Assembly: GCA_050084985.1 (NCBI GenBank)
Contig: JBITNC010000001.1
Coordinates: 154,132,001 to 154,196,000 of the forward strand
Source of the DNA: Nageia nagi
Lineage: Eukaryota > Pinophyta
Direction: 5' to 3'
DNA: 64,000 nt
The number at the start of each line of letters is the position of its first letter. The first letter of the stretch is position 1. The position numbers and the translations under genes are program-made. The notes beneath the pieces are model-generated. The model saw only the letters and a list, made by a program, of their open reading frames with translations. It ran no database searches and had not been told where the DNA came from. Positions 11,100 through 22,990 of the stretch are shown piece by piece.

Positions 11100-12245
11100 A
11101 ACCCAAATCTATTCTATTTATAGAAAAAAATAGGTTTACAAAAATCCTAGTAGACTAGATTTAGGAGAAAAATAATCTTAGCTGCTCAAATGGCCAACCT
11201 TAAGATGCATTTTGCTCTAGAATTTAAAAATTAGCACCTTAGGACTTGGCACAAGGTATGAGAGTGGTATTTTGGACTAATGCATGAAAAAAAAGACAAA
11301 ATATTATCTTTTTTTCCATGCACCATGCTTGAGGGTGACTCAAATTCCAGCGCAAGTTTCCTAGGCTTTCTAGTTCATTTAATTGATCCTTGCATTGATC
11401 TCTCCTATTCTAGTTCTTCATGATTTCATCTTCCCTTGGGTCCTAACTTGTTAAAATTTTACTTCAAACTCTTCCTAGACCCTCTTAGACTATGCACATG
11501 CCATAAAAAGTCACTCACCTATATTTATTCCATGTGTTAGCCTTCCTAGTCTCTTCATTTTTGGTGCATGCCATAAAAAGTAACCTACATATCATTTTTC
11601 TTTTGTGTTAACCTTGCTTTTCCTCATTTTACTTGGTTTTAGTACTAAATGTGTATGAATTAGCCAAATTTTACCTTTTACTTGATCATTTACTCCCTCC
11701 TAGTTGGGTGCATTTGAAAAATAGTGATAATCTTACCTTTTGCAAGCACGCACTATCTCTCCTTAACCCTTATTTGTTTTATTTTTGACTTAAATGCTCA
11801 TGTATTAGCCAATATTCACCTTACTATCAACCTATGTCCTCCTAGCTAGCTAGCACATGCCAACAAAAGACATAATCTTATCTTTTGGAGGCATGTGTTA
11901 GGTCTCTAGGAAAGCTAATTTGGCTTTCTCTATTCAAAAATCCATCTTGCTCCTCTTCCTAGTTTGGAACATGCTAGAAAAAGATACAATATTATCTTTT
12001 TTATTTTATTTTTATCATATGCTAGGCTTGAGGGTGAACAATATTCCAACATAAGTTTCCTAGGCTTTCTAGTTCATGTACTTGATCCTTAAGTTGACCT
12101 TTCCTATTTTAGCTTTTCATGATTTCATCTTCCCTTGGGTCCTAACTTGTCAAAATTTCACTTTGAACTCTTCTTTGACCCCTATTAGGTTGGATGCATG
12201 CCACAAAAACTAACCCACCTATAGGTTTTTCCATGCACCACCCTT
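11100..12245 (-). repeat. Modular repeat block, copy I
   Basis: About seven dispersed modules share the pattern GCATGCCA-NAAAAAG-ACAATNTTATCTTTT-CATGCACTAGG, at about 11280, 11495, 11560, 11705, 11850, 11960 and 12190. Each module begins with GCATG-like and ends with CATGC-like sequence, so each can fold. Spacers repeat too (CCTAACTTGTTAAAATTTTAC near 11440). The block matches 22090-22990 and joins ORF-X in the same way in both places. Confidence 0.65.
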
Positions 12246-12350
12246 CCTAGTCTCTCTAGTTTTCTCTTTTTCTATACATCTCAAATACATGCCATGAAAT
12301 TTCCTTTTATAGAGGATTCCATCTTGTATCATAAACATAGTTGATTTATA
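12246..12350 (-). pseudogene. Integrase N-terminus, truncated (Tat-like)
   Basis: The minus strand encodes IQDGILYKRKFHGMYLRCIE followed by a basic stretch. This resembles the start of plant Ty3/gypsy integrases (DG.LYK..F.G..LRC). The HHCC zinc finger and the DDE core that should follow are absent: the sequence passes directly into the modular repeat block. The integrase was therefore lost by deletion at about 12245. Confidence 0.5.
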
Positions 12351-12629
12351 CCTTAGGTCTCTCTTCTAATATGAAATATAGCTTGGAGGATATGCACTTT
12401 AAGTGATATAATGTGTAACATCCTTATACTAATACTCTGACAAAGTAGTGAATTGGAAAATTTAAAAATATGAGTTCATCATGCCATCTGGTGATCTTGG
12501 TATTTTTTCATTTTGGAAAGATGCCAAAGTTTGATTAATACCTTGATCCCTAAAAATTTTCATAGGTTAAATTATCATGTTAAATTCTTAAAGTGTAGAG
12601 ATTCAATTTACTCTTTGAACTCCCAATTC

Positions 12630-13070
12630 CTACTGGGCTAACAAGTTCTTAATAGTTGGGTAAGGTACTATAGCAATCATCTCACTACATAGGATGTAGT
12701 GGTACAACTTCTTAAGTATTGTAGCCAAGGAATATGTTTGTTTATTAAGCATGGGATATTTGACAGAAATATATTTTAGTGGGGTGCTCATAAAATCAAT
12801 AAGTTTATCTTTTTCATCTTCATCCTTCTGACTTAGGACTCTTGCTAGTGAATTCTTCAAGGTGAAGGAGTATAAGTAGAAAGCATTTTTGTAATCAAGG
12901 ATTGTGAGGATCAATGCCTTGGATATGGATTCCTTAATGTAATAGAAGAAATTATTTTCCTCATTGTTAATCTTTATCTTTGCATCTTTTTTCATCATTT
13001 TTGTGAGTGGTTTCATAATTTTAGCATAACCTTGTATAAATTTGCCAATAAAATTAATCTCACCCATGAA
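12630..13070 (-). pseudogene. Ty3/gypsy RNase H following RT (Tat-like)
   Basis: A 145-residue open frame begins with the RT thumb/connection motif GEINFIGKFIQGYAKIMKPL, typical of gypsy polymerases (G..N...RFI....... PL). It continues into an RNase H-like part with LARVLSQKD (family form GAVL.Q.D) and YPMLNKQTYSLATILKKLYHY (family form Y...EKE.LA...A....R.Y). The first catalytic Asp region is changed to YSFTLKN, so activity is unlikely. It is in line with the RT at 13070-13670. Confidence 0.75.
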
Positions 13071-13670
13071 AGACCTAATCTCTTTTAGGGTTTATGGGTA
13101 TGAGATCTTCTTAATGACCACCACTCTTTTTGGATGTATAGAGATAGCCTTATCTAAAATTATATATCCAAGTAATATTCCCTTTGCGACCCCAAAGATA
13201 CACTTCTTGGAATTCAATGATATTTCAAATTCTCTTCACATTTGGAATATCTTACTCAAATGTTGAGAATGATCATTGCTATCCTTAGAATATACTATGA
13301 GATTGTCTATGTATATAACAATGTTATTACCTACAAGATATTTCAAAGCAAAGTCCATGACTCTCTAAAATGTGACCCTAATATTTATAATTTTGAATGG
13401 CATACAATTGCATGCAAAAGTTACTCATTTGGTGGTGAAAGTGATCTTCAATCGATCCTTCTCATCCACCAAGACTTGATTGTAACCCAAGTATCCATCT
13501 AGAAATGACATCAACTAAGCACCATTTCCCATTTGAAGGACTTAATAAAGTGGTGGAAGTGGATATTTATCCTTTTTTGAAGCATTATTGAGATGTTAGA
13601 AATCTATACACACCCTTATCTCCCTCAACTTCTTCTTAATAGGGATTATATTGGAAACCTATGTAGAGTA
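13071..13670 (-). pseudogene. Ty3/gypsy reverse transcriptase (Tat-like)
   Basis: Conserved blocks appear in order on the minus strand: IPIKKKLREIRVCIDF, NNASKKDKYPLPPL, FLDGYLGYNQ at about 13473-13506, the active-site block YIDNLIVYSKDSNDH at about 13300, and a KKCIFGV-KGILLGYII block. The second catalytic Asp of YIDD is Asn, and several stops and frameshifts separate the blocks. The protein would copy element RNA to DNA in the particle. This copy is dead. Confidence 0.8.
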
Positions 13671-13749
13671 TCTTATCGATAAGATGATTCATGACTCAAA
13701 TAACTTCTAAAATTCTTAGAACACTCTGGGATCTAGCAAAGGATTCAAA

Positions 13750-14309
13750 ATATGTTATTTCTTCCTAAAGAGATTTGTTTTTGGTTTCAAAGGTATGGTT
13801 TGAGATATTATCCTTGGGTTGCATATTTTCAATTGCTCATATGTCCAAGATATCACATCAATGTAATATTTACAAGATTTTATTATCTCTTCTCTTATCT
13901 TACCCTTCAAATATTTTCCAATAAGTATATTCTTTGGATTTTGATCTATCCCCAAGTTGATATTTTCCATTTCTTCCACATTGATATGTTCTTTAGGCCT
14001 ATTTTCTTGCATAACATCCTGATCAAATCATATTTCCAAGTTAATGATCCCTCTTAGAAGCTTATTAGTCTTCAGTTGGAGAATGTTGTTTATGTACTCA
14101 TTTTTGTTCTCTGCTTGGCAACCCTTGTATGCTTTCATATGCTCCTCCCCTATTTGTTGAGAGATGAAGATCCTCTTTTTAACCATAAAATTTTTGATGT
14201 ATCTATCATCTTTGAAGACTTGGATCACCTTGATGTTATTTGAAATTGTTGGTGTATATAACATATGAATGGTGAACTTCTTCAACATGCTATTTTTAAC
14301 CAGTTGCAA
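13750..14309 (-). pseudogene. Linker between extra RNase H and RT (Tat-like)
   Basis: Two frames encode NNIKVIQVFKDDRYIKNF, LQLKTNKLLRGIINLE, then NINLGIDQNPKNILIG, WTYEQLKICNPRIISQ and TIPLKPKTNLFRKK. These match the region that precedes RT in Tat-like plant polyproteins (LKTN..P.GL..LE, NIGT..NPK, AW.Y.DLK, IPLK....P.RQK). This fixes the order extra RNase H, linker, RT within one polyprotein. Confidence 0.65.
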
Positions 14310-14319
14310 GGTACTTTAG

Positions 14320-14690
14320 CTATAGCTAATGAATCTACCATGACATTAAGTCTCCTAGAGACCACTTTGATACTGAATACCTTAAGTATTTGATGAGATT
14401 CCACACCCTCAACCTATATTGGTTCAAGTGGTTATATTTACATTCATATTAACCCTTGACCTACTCAACCACTAATTTTGAATCCACATATAACTAAGAG
14501 GTTCTCAACATATTTTTCCAATGTCATTTTCATGCCTTGAATCAAAGCTTCATACTCAATCATATTACATTTACATAAAACTTTAATTATAAAAGAAGAT
14601 TGATATTTATTCCCTTTTTGATTTTGTATTTTGATTCCTTCTCCTCCTCCCATATTGGAATTGGATCCATCAAACCTGAGAATCCAATGT
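14320..14690 (-). pseudogene. Additional RNase H domain (Tat-like aRH)
   Basis: The minus strand encodes WILRFDGSNSNMGGGEG, then CNMIEYEALIQGMKM, then a block where GDSE is expected but CGFKIS is found, and finally SRRLNVMVDSLAIAK. These are the four RNase H core positions: Asp in FDGS and Glu in EYEAL are kept, the third is lost, and the last Asp in VDSLA is kept. The CxxNxxEYEAL form is typical of the second, 'archaeal' RNase H of the Tat lineage. Its position between protease and RT is described in the findings. Confidence 0.75.
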
Positions 14691-14959
14691 CATTGGGGTA
14701 GGAGGACTAGTTACTTTAAGCTAGTAAACATCAAAGAACTATTCTAACAATGCCATTTCATTGTTATTTTTGTAATAAGTGATGAGGTCCCTTAGGTATT
14801 ACTCACTTTGGAATTTGATCTGATTTGGTAAGACTCTCCATGGAAGCCATAAGTACTTGTAACAAGTAGACTAAAATCCATTCAATGTGTCAAACCAATT
14901 CTATCTGAGAAACATACCCTACTTTGGTGATATCTAAATCATGTGAACATCTATGTATA

Positions 14960-15180
14960 TTTCTATTCTTTAATTGAATGCAATATATATGCACAAGTTA
15001 TATATCATTCCAACCACTCTAACTAGGGTATCTTCGAATTGAGTTATTCCCTTTAGAATTTTTCTAATAGGAAAGTTCAATGCCTTAAATACTTTATATG
15101 ATGTGATGTTAGCTCTTGCACTAGAATCTATCATACAATTATGTAATTTTTTTTCATCTAAACTCAATATGATCTATAAA
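14960..15180 (-). pseudogene. Retroviral-type aspartic protease fragment (Tat-like)
   Basis: A 65-residue frame has LHNCMIDSSARANIT followed by YKVFKALNFPI and later EDTLVRVVG. This is the plant gypsy protease active-site region (usual form C.IDSGAS.N.MP), with Gly of DSG changed to Ser. It lies between gag and the extra RNase H as expected. Confidence 0.65.
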
Positions 15181-16559
15181 GGAGGAATAGCTTTCTTAGG
15201 GGTATATGTTTGAACTTTATCTAGGACCATTTGTATTTAGGTAGATGAAGGCACTTCATTTGACTCTAGTGGAATTGGTTGTGTCTATTTAGGTACCCAA
15301 ATTTATTTTTGCTTTTATTTATGCCTTGATATGTTGGTGAAATAACCTAAAAGTTATTCTCATGGTGTATCAAATTTTAATATATCCATCATGCTTGCAT
15401 TAGACTTAGTGTGTTTCACTTAGCTCTTCTTTTGAATGTGTTAGCTTATATCCCATTTTCACTTCTTTATCTTGATGAAAAGTGCTTTCTTATTACATGT
15501 GAGCTTTGTCCTATCTTGGAATAACTACCTTTTGTTGATATTGAGAAACATGAGGTTTTGGGATCAAACCAGGTAGAGGAGGATTATTTTATGACACTTG
15601 ATCCAAAGGTATTTAGAAGTTATTAGGATGGTTAGGTTCCATCAATGGTTCTCTTTCTTTTCTCCTATATCCCAACCAAATCTCTTAGGATTTTCTTATG
15701 TCATGTAGACTAGCTTGAAAGTAATTGGTATTTCCTTAGGTATCTCATTAACTTGTACTTCATCCTCCTTGGTGGTGTATAACTTAAACATCAATGTTTC
15801 ATTCTAGATTTTAATGATCTTCAACTTTCCATTGCGATCCCAGATAGGTCCATATTATTCACTTGAGAAGGACCTAGATCTTTTGCTACTAGGTTGGATA
15901 TTATGCTAGTGGTATTTTTTAGGTCAATATTATATGGTGTATTGATCCTGTAAAAATTAAAGTTACATGGGTGGTCATTATTTTGAGCCTGCTATTGATT
16001 GAAGCTTGTATTTTTTAGCCCCTAGTTGGTATTATCTACCAACTTTTTCAATAACACCTTAAGGTTGTTTTGGTCATTATCCTTTTTTTATAGCACTCTT
16101 TATTTTTTGGCTAGCTCTTTCTCCCTCTTAGCAAGCTCTTGGTCTTTCTTTGATGGATATTGGATCTTGTGGAATCATTTGTAGATTATCCTAGGAGTTG
16201 TTGTAAGATATTAAGGTCCCCTTGATATGAGATATTTTGTGCAAGGTTCAAATAAGATGGTTATGATATTTGGCCTAGGAGTTGAGCCAAAATATTGGTA
16301 TTTAATGGATTAGATTGTGAATATGAGTTAGAGTTGTTAATGATAGGTGTGATTGTTGCAAAATGTGTGTAGGTAAGGGCCAAAGGATTTGGTTGAATGA
16401 CATTTGTAGTCATGAGGATGTTTGGGAGTTGAGACTATGTAGGGTTCAAAGAGGCTAGCTATGAAAGATATTAGGGTTATTTAAGTTAAAGTATCCTAAA
16501 AAATGCATCAAATTTGTTATTGTTTCACCCTCTATGTTTTGTGTAAGTTATCATTCTAT
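15181..16559 (-). pseudogene. Decayed gag-protease spacer (Tat-like)
   Basis: This lies between the clear gag and protease parts in the same orientation. Translations are fragmentary with many stops, and no zinc knuckle could be recognised. It presumably held the C-terminal gag (Gln/Asn-rich on the minus strand near 16100-16450). The assignment rests on position. Confidence 0.4.
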
Positions 16560-17420
16560 AAAGGTAACAATAACATAAGCCCTTTGTAAGGTTGACATTC
16601 GCTTCTCTTCTTATGAATATCATTGTAAGGGGGTCAAGTGCTTGAATATACACATACAATGCATCATTGAGTAAACCTATATGGGGTTGTACTACCTTGT
16701 AATATGCCTTTTAAAACCTATCCTCAAAAATTCCTTATAGGTTCATGTGAGAATTTATTAGTGTTCATAAATTGTTGGTATAAAATGTCTAGATCTAAGG
16801 GAACTTGAAATATCTTCAAAAATGCTTCCTCAAACTGCATCCAAGATGTAATAAACCTTAGAGTGAGGTTTATGTACCAATATTTAGCCCAACCTTCCAG
16901 AGTTTATGGAGACAATATGCATGCTATATCTTCATATTCAATGTAGAGTTTAGTTAATGTATGACTGAATGTAGTCTTCTATTGACATCAAGTTGTGAAG
17001 GTTATACTTCAAGAAATGCTTTTGGTAGACCTTTGGAAACTCATGTTGAATACTTGGAACAAAAATAGGATTTGATATCAACCAAGATGGAGTTGGGTTT
17101 GCCATTCTTCTCTTGGGTTGTGCAATGAAAGGAATAATTACTTGTGATGTAGCTCTAACTTATGGTTGTGGACCTTGTTGTGATTTTACATGTCATTGTG
17201 CTTGCACACTATGTTGTGCTTATACACTTGCTTGTGTAAGGTTCAATAAAGGAACAAAGTGCTTTGGTGAGCTAGGAATTGTGATGCATGTATTGGATAT
17301 GGTAGAGGTAGAAGTGTCTCGAAGAGCTTGTATTTGAGCTTCATATGACTCTTGGGAAATTCCCAATTCTTATTTAGGCTTAAACTTGTTCTTACTTTGC
17401 CTAAAATTATACATAACATA
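16560..17420 (-). pseudogene. gag of Tat-like element
   Basis: The N-terminal part encodes SYEAQIQALRDTSTS and a low-complexity Pro/Gln region, with IPFIAQPKRRMANPTPS. The capsid part encodes LEGWAKYWYINLTLRFITSW, then FEEAFLKIFQVPLDLDILYQ and MNTNKFSHEPIRNF. The L.G.A..W......I.SW..F...F motif defines the plant retrotransposon gag domain. Stops occur between segments and at least one frameshift near 16900. It is followed in order by protease, RNase H and RT. Confidence 0.75.
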
Positions 17421-17529
17421 TTTGTTGGATCCCAACTTGATAGGACATGACTAGAAAAACAACACTTTACTAGGTACATAAATAGTTCAAACCCTCTTTC
17501 TAGCTCCAATTTATGTTGGGTAGCTTTTC

Positions 17530-18450
17530 TTTCCTACCTTATTGATAAGTAAATAATTCTTAAGCCTCATAAATAAACCAACACCTAGGTGAAAGGGTGT
17601 TACACCTTCCTACTATGAGGATTGGCTACCTCAAAGGTCTCTTGGATGGATGTGTAAGAACAAGATTTAGATAATGGTTAGGATGTTTGAAGCTATTACC
17701 AACATATTTGTTAATCAAGGACTTAGAGTTCCATTATATCTAAAAAAAGGCTATTTATCAAACTAACCAAATAAAGGGGTATCTAAAATCCATAGAAAAA
17801 GTGAAAAATAGAATAGTTGGTGGTATGTGACTTTGTCACAAGTGCCTATGATCTCACTGATCGATGCAAGATTTGAAATATACTCTTCTTTGGATTGATA
17901 TATGTTCCACACACTCCTTATCCACTCCACTAGCCAACAACAAGAGTGGCCTAGTGTGAGGATCTTTAAGTGATGTTAATGATGGTAAAAAGGTAAGTCA
18001 AGGATAGGTATTCAACTAGGGAGTGAAGTTCCTATGCTAAGCAACATGAGGAAGCCATCTCAAATTGATCAAGTCTACAATGCAAACTATTAATTGTTAT
18101 GCAACCAAGCATTACTTAAAATATGACTAAAAATGTTCAAGCACTCTTTTGTCACCTTAAATAAGATTTACAAAATGTACCAAGCAATCAATATAAAACA
18201 ATATAGTAACATTCATTCACTTAAGCTCTTAGATATATCAATGATATTCATTGACATTCATAGTTACAAATAAATGAGAGCATTCACCATTCAATTATTT
18301 GAAATATACCACATTCACAAATTAAGAAAACTTTCTAGCTTTAAAATATTAGATAAGTTATTCAATTTGCAAAATGTATAATCCCATACAAATGATCCCT
18401 TAAGGGTTATAAATATTTTTTCATTGCATATCCAAGTGTTTTCCTAACCC
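17530..18450 (-). repeat. LTR or leader of Tat-like element
   Basis: The reverse complement matches 2305-3250 in the same block order and lies directly upstream of the gag at 17420. Similarity is roughly two thirds over the outer part and better near 17590-17760. No clean TG...CA ends or primer-binding site were found, so an internal untranslated region remains possible. ORF-X copy II ends about 200 bp away on the other side, as expected if this LTR also closes a neighbouring copy. Confidence 0.5.
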
Positions 18451-18644
18451 TAATATATTTTTTGATAAAAATAAATATGGTCCAATGAAATATCATCACA
18501 TGGTATTACAAGATCTATTGTAGCACTTATGGGAGAAAATCCTCATCCATCAGAAGGTTGTAATAAAATAATTAATTAATTTTTTTTCAAAAATGAAATA
18601 TTTTGCAAGAAAATAAAATATTAATAAAAAATAAGCTATGAATA

Positions 18645-21600
18645 TTATGCTAAAATCGCAACTCTATCTTCAAAGTCTTCATCCAAGAACTTCATCATGA
18701 TGTCCAAGCCATGCATCATATCATCATATTCTTCCATGTTTCTCTTAATGTATTCATCCACCTTATGGGTGATTTGTTCATTCTCCAATTTCCAAGAATA
18801 CACTTTCATCATGTGTTTAGCATGGATTTCATTTTAGTAAGCATTCACATCCTCTATCAACAGTAAATCCTTGAGAAGGTGTCTCACATTGGTGGCCACT
18901 TCAATTGTTTCCTTGATCATACCATCTTTGAGGAACTTAAATTCATAATCCATCCACTCCATTCATGAGTTTACCTTATCACTAATATTTTCCATCTCCT
19001 TACTTCCTAAAATTAGGAGCTCATGTGTAGCACTATTCCTAAGTGAAACTAATATTCTATATAAATTTATCATCTTATGGTCTCCTTGCCTTGGCTACTT
19101 AGGAGCTCTTAATCAATGTATTCTATATCTCCAACATCCCAGGGAACTCTAACCTATTTTTCATAACTTCCTTTAATTTTTCTTCTTCTATGGAGATTTT
19201 TCAAAGAGCCTCTACAAATTTTGTCTCTGCCATAATCATTTCTTCAATCAATTCCTTCTTGATTGCCACTAGACCTTCCTTTAGTGGTTTTTTCTTCTTA
19301 AGTTCTTCTAAAGGCATCTTAACCATATCCATCTCTCTTGTTATCCTCTTATGAGTGACCAAATCCTTCTTAAGACTCTTAATCTCTTTCTCCATTTACA
19401 ACCCATCCTTTGTTATTGCATCTGCATTGGCTATGATGTAATGCTTTCTCCTTATAATCTTGATTGGTCCTATGTTGAGTATTTTTCTTAAGGTCTTCAG
19501 GATTCTTAGGGTTAGCCTTGTTTGTGTACATTATCTTTATATAAAAAATATGTTTATTTATGTGTACATATGTTTGACTTTTTTCTAGTTGAGTAGAGCT
19601 CTCTCCTACTTGATTATCAGCTAAAGCACCTTCAAAATCCTTTCCAATGTCCATAATGAAAATATCAAGGCATTTATCCACTTCAATGCCCCACTCATCA
19701 ATGCATGTGGGTAGATGTCTCTCAACAATGGGATCCTATGTGGTTACGACATCCAACCTTCATCTCTTCAATTATCACACTTCTTCACTTTGGTTCTCCT
19801 CATCATATCCATTTATTAACTACTATGTATGTGGAGTCATCTTAAGTTGTATCCTCTTGGGAACTAATTCAAGAATTGAACTCTTACTTCTTCTTCTTGA
19901 TGTGGAGGGATTCAATGCTGTGGGCTCATGCCTCTCTCCCAAAATCTATAATGATTACTCTTCTTGGTATTCTTCCATAGAATGGGATTGAATTTTGGTC
20001 TATTCACCATTAGCTTGATCCTTCACCTCACCCTCTTTTATCACTTTATACTTTGAACTAGAAGATTTAGACTCTGATAATGGTACAACTAAAATTGAAG
20101 GTTAGCTTGATCTTCTAATGGGCCATTCTAGGGGTGATGGGTATTTATCTATTTTCCTTACACATCTCACCTTCTTATCCATGGATACATCCTCTAACTA
20201 TTTCATATCATGTTTGAATATCTAGCTACTCTCTCACTTGTTCCACCACTATCTCCACTAGGTTACTCTCATGCATAGAAGCATATTTTCCAATTGGCTC
20301 GTTATTTTCTAAAGGATATTTTATAGCTTGGCATGTGGACTCACCTCACCTTCTCCCCTTGATATAAGATGATAAATGCTTATGTATTCTCTCTTTTACC
20401 ATCACTTCTTCTTCATTTATTCTTGCAACTAAGCAAAAATCCTTTACATCTCTAACTCACTACTTACATTTCTAAATGATTCTTCTCCTTCAAGTGGCTT
20501 ATGATTATATGCCCTCTTCTACTCCTTCATGTAGAAACTATGAATTTTGTGATCTAGGTTATAATGGTCTGCTGCATTCATCTTCCTGAAACTATACCTT
20601 TCAAGCTCCTCTTTATAGTATTAACATTTTCTTATGACCTGCACTGGTACTCTCTCACTATAATGATAAGTTGGTGGTTGTCAACTTCTTGTGGCACACC
20701 TACTTATGCAAGAATGTTAACCACCTCATCATCTCCATCATGATCAATTTGTTGTTGATATAACTAGGCAATTGGTATGGTTCCACATAAGACCCATAGA
20801 TCCTAGTGTAGGAATAATGCTAATTTTGGATAAAGAAATCTCAATGCTTCTTCAACTCATCTTGGGCTGAGTTAGATATTTGTGTGACTGTAACTCCTCC
20901 CTTCAACTTCTATAAATATCATAATCCCAACCATAATTCATCATGAAGAAGCTATCCCAGCTTCTCTCAACTCTCCATTTGGGATAACACTTCCATACTA
21001 CATAAGTCCCCTTTTGTATCAAGGGATCCTTGCCAAAAGCTTTTGGTCTATACGTGCCATGGAGTAGCAATTACACTAGGTAAGAATTCATGAAAACTTC
21101 TTGGTGGTCCCCATCGATGAAAGATGCTTAGTGAGAGTGTCACTTACAACCTTACTCCATTTTATTATCTTCCCTTTATCCATTTCCACAATGAAGCCAA
21201 ATAAATCCTTCCTAAATTTATTGTTATCCTTCTTCCCAAGTACTCTGGACAACATAGTGATCATCCTATCAATGGAGGGGTAGAAGTTGGTGTGCTTAGC
21301 ATTGATGATAGAATTCCCTTTCAACTCTTGATGTTATTTAAACATCCAATCCTTGATCATAATAACCACTTTACTTGTGGCTTGATAATGGTCAAGTGAT
21401 GTTGCTTTGCTATACTCATAGTATTCTTCTCTCAACCACTGAAATGATTATTTTATTACCTCTAGGCTAAAATCCATGATCATTCCTTCTTTGACATCTC
21501 TAAGCACCCTCTCACTAATTTTCTAATGATGGCTTACTTTTAGGTACAACCAAAGGAATGGGACTGCAAAGGGATGGTGGCAACCATCACAAGACCTAAG

Positions 21601-21960
21601 AAGAACACAACATCCTTTTTCAACACCTTCATGCCTATGCTTTTGACTTTCTCCCTTATATGGATGGGCTTAATGTTTTGCCAATATGTATCTTTGATTA
21701 TCGTAGACCAATTCTTAGTGAACTTAGCACCTCACCTCAGGGGTTCTTATCTCACACATATAAATGATGCTATCCTTCCTCAATCACTCAAGGTCCATGA
21801 CATACTCCTTAGCCACACTACTTCTTGAATTTGTCATCTTGATGGTAAGTAAGTTGTAGGTAGCTCCTTGGAATCTAATGCAAGTCGTATTGGATGCAAA
21901 TCTCTAAATGATGTCTTAATCTCTCCTTCTCTCCTTCCCCTTGGTTCAAAAAATGAAGAG
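18645..21960 (-). pseudogene. ORF-X, copy II (unknown long protein)
   Basis: A decayed coding region of about 3.3 kb. The N-terminal third includes AKFTKNWSTIIKDTYWQNIK, a hydrophobic run VVFFLGLVMVATIPL near 21600, and INAKHTNFYPSIDRMITMLS followed by GKKDNNKFRKDLFGF near 21200. The C-terminal third is charged and helical: KSLKKDLVTHKRITRE and LEELKKKKPLKEGLVAIKKE near 19250, then an almost uninterrupted stretch from 18960 to the stop at 18645 ending DEDFEDRVAILA. Coiled coil is likely there. I do not recognise the family. It shares the N-terminal part with 10308-11060, lies downstream of a modular repeat and is followed by the Tat LTR-like block, so a 3' accessory ORF of that element is the best guess. 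Confidence 0.5.
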
Positions 21961-22089
21961 AAAAATTATTTGAATTTGGAAAAATGAGCCCAAATCTCTT
22001 CTATTTATAGCAAAAATTAGGTTTACAGAAATCCTAGTCTTCCAGATTTAGGAGAAAAATAATCTCAACCACCCAAATGGCCAACCTTG

Positions 22090-22990
22090 AGATGTGTGTT
22101 ACTCCAAAACTCAAAAATTAGAACCCTAGGACATGGAAAAAGGGAAGAGAGTGGTTTTTTGAGCTAGTGCATGCTAGAAAAAAAGAAAAAATCATATCTT
22201 TTTTTGTCATGCACTAGGCTTGAGGGTGACCCAAATTCTAGTGCAAGTTTCTTAGGCTTTCCAATTCATCTACTTGACCCTTATGTTGACCTCTCCTATT
22301 GTGGTTCTTTATGATTTCATCTTCCCTTGGGTACTAACTTGTTAAAATTTCACTTTGAACTCTTCTTAGACTCCTCTCATGTTGGGCACATGCCACAAAA
22401 AGTCATCCACCTATCTTTTTTTCCATGTGCTAGCCTTCCTAGTCTCTCTAGTTTGGGTGCATGCTTGAAAAAATCACCTCCATGTCTTTTTTTTTTGGTG
22501 TTCCAACCTTCCTTTTCCTATTTTTACTTGGTTTTGGGCTTGAATGTGCAAAACTTAGCCAAATTATACCTTCTACTTGTTCCTGGATCCCTCTTGGTTG
22601 GGCACATACTAAAAATAGTCACAATATTATATTTTGGAAGTATGCACCAACCCTCCTTGACCCTGATTTATCTAATTTTGGACTTAAATGCTCATTCCTT
22701 AGCCAATTTTCACCTTAATCTCAATCTATGTCCTCTTGGCTAGCAAGTACATGCTAGAAAAAGGCATATTCTTATCTTGTAGAGGCATGTGTTGGGTCTT
22801 TGGGAGAGCTAGTTTGGCCTTTTCTACTCAAGAGTTTGTCTTGCTCCTATTCATGGTATAGTGAATACTAGAAAAGACACAATCTTATCTTTTTTATTCA
22901 TGTGTTGGGCCTTAGGGTGTTCAAGTTTTCCTTGGGTGCATGCCATAAAAAGATAAAAATAATATTTTGGAGTCATGCACTGATAATGCT
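22090..22990 (-). repeat. Modular repeat block, copy II
   Basis: About seven modules occur at 22165, 22385, 22458, 22600, 22743, 22865 and 22935, with the same order and spacers as 11100-12245. A typical module reads CATGCTAGAAAAAGGCATAT, then TTATCTTGTAGAGGCATGTG. On the minus strand the block precedes ORF-X. Clustered hypervariable repeats in untranslated regions are known for Tat/Ogre elements. Confidence 0.65.

Noticed and set aside
17113-17337. Cysteine-rich 74-residue frame on the plus strand, resembling a small secreted peptide
   Set aside because: It is antisense to the Gln/Ser-rich N-terminal gag of the Tat-like element; the Cys codons are complements of the CAA/ACA-rich sense strand.
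22327-22743. 138-residue frame on the plus strand with hydrophobic composition
   Set aside because: It is antisense to the modular repeat block; its repetition follows the modules, and copy I has no equivalent open frame.
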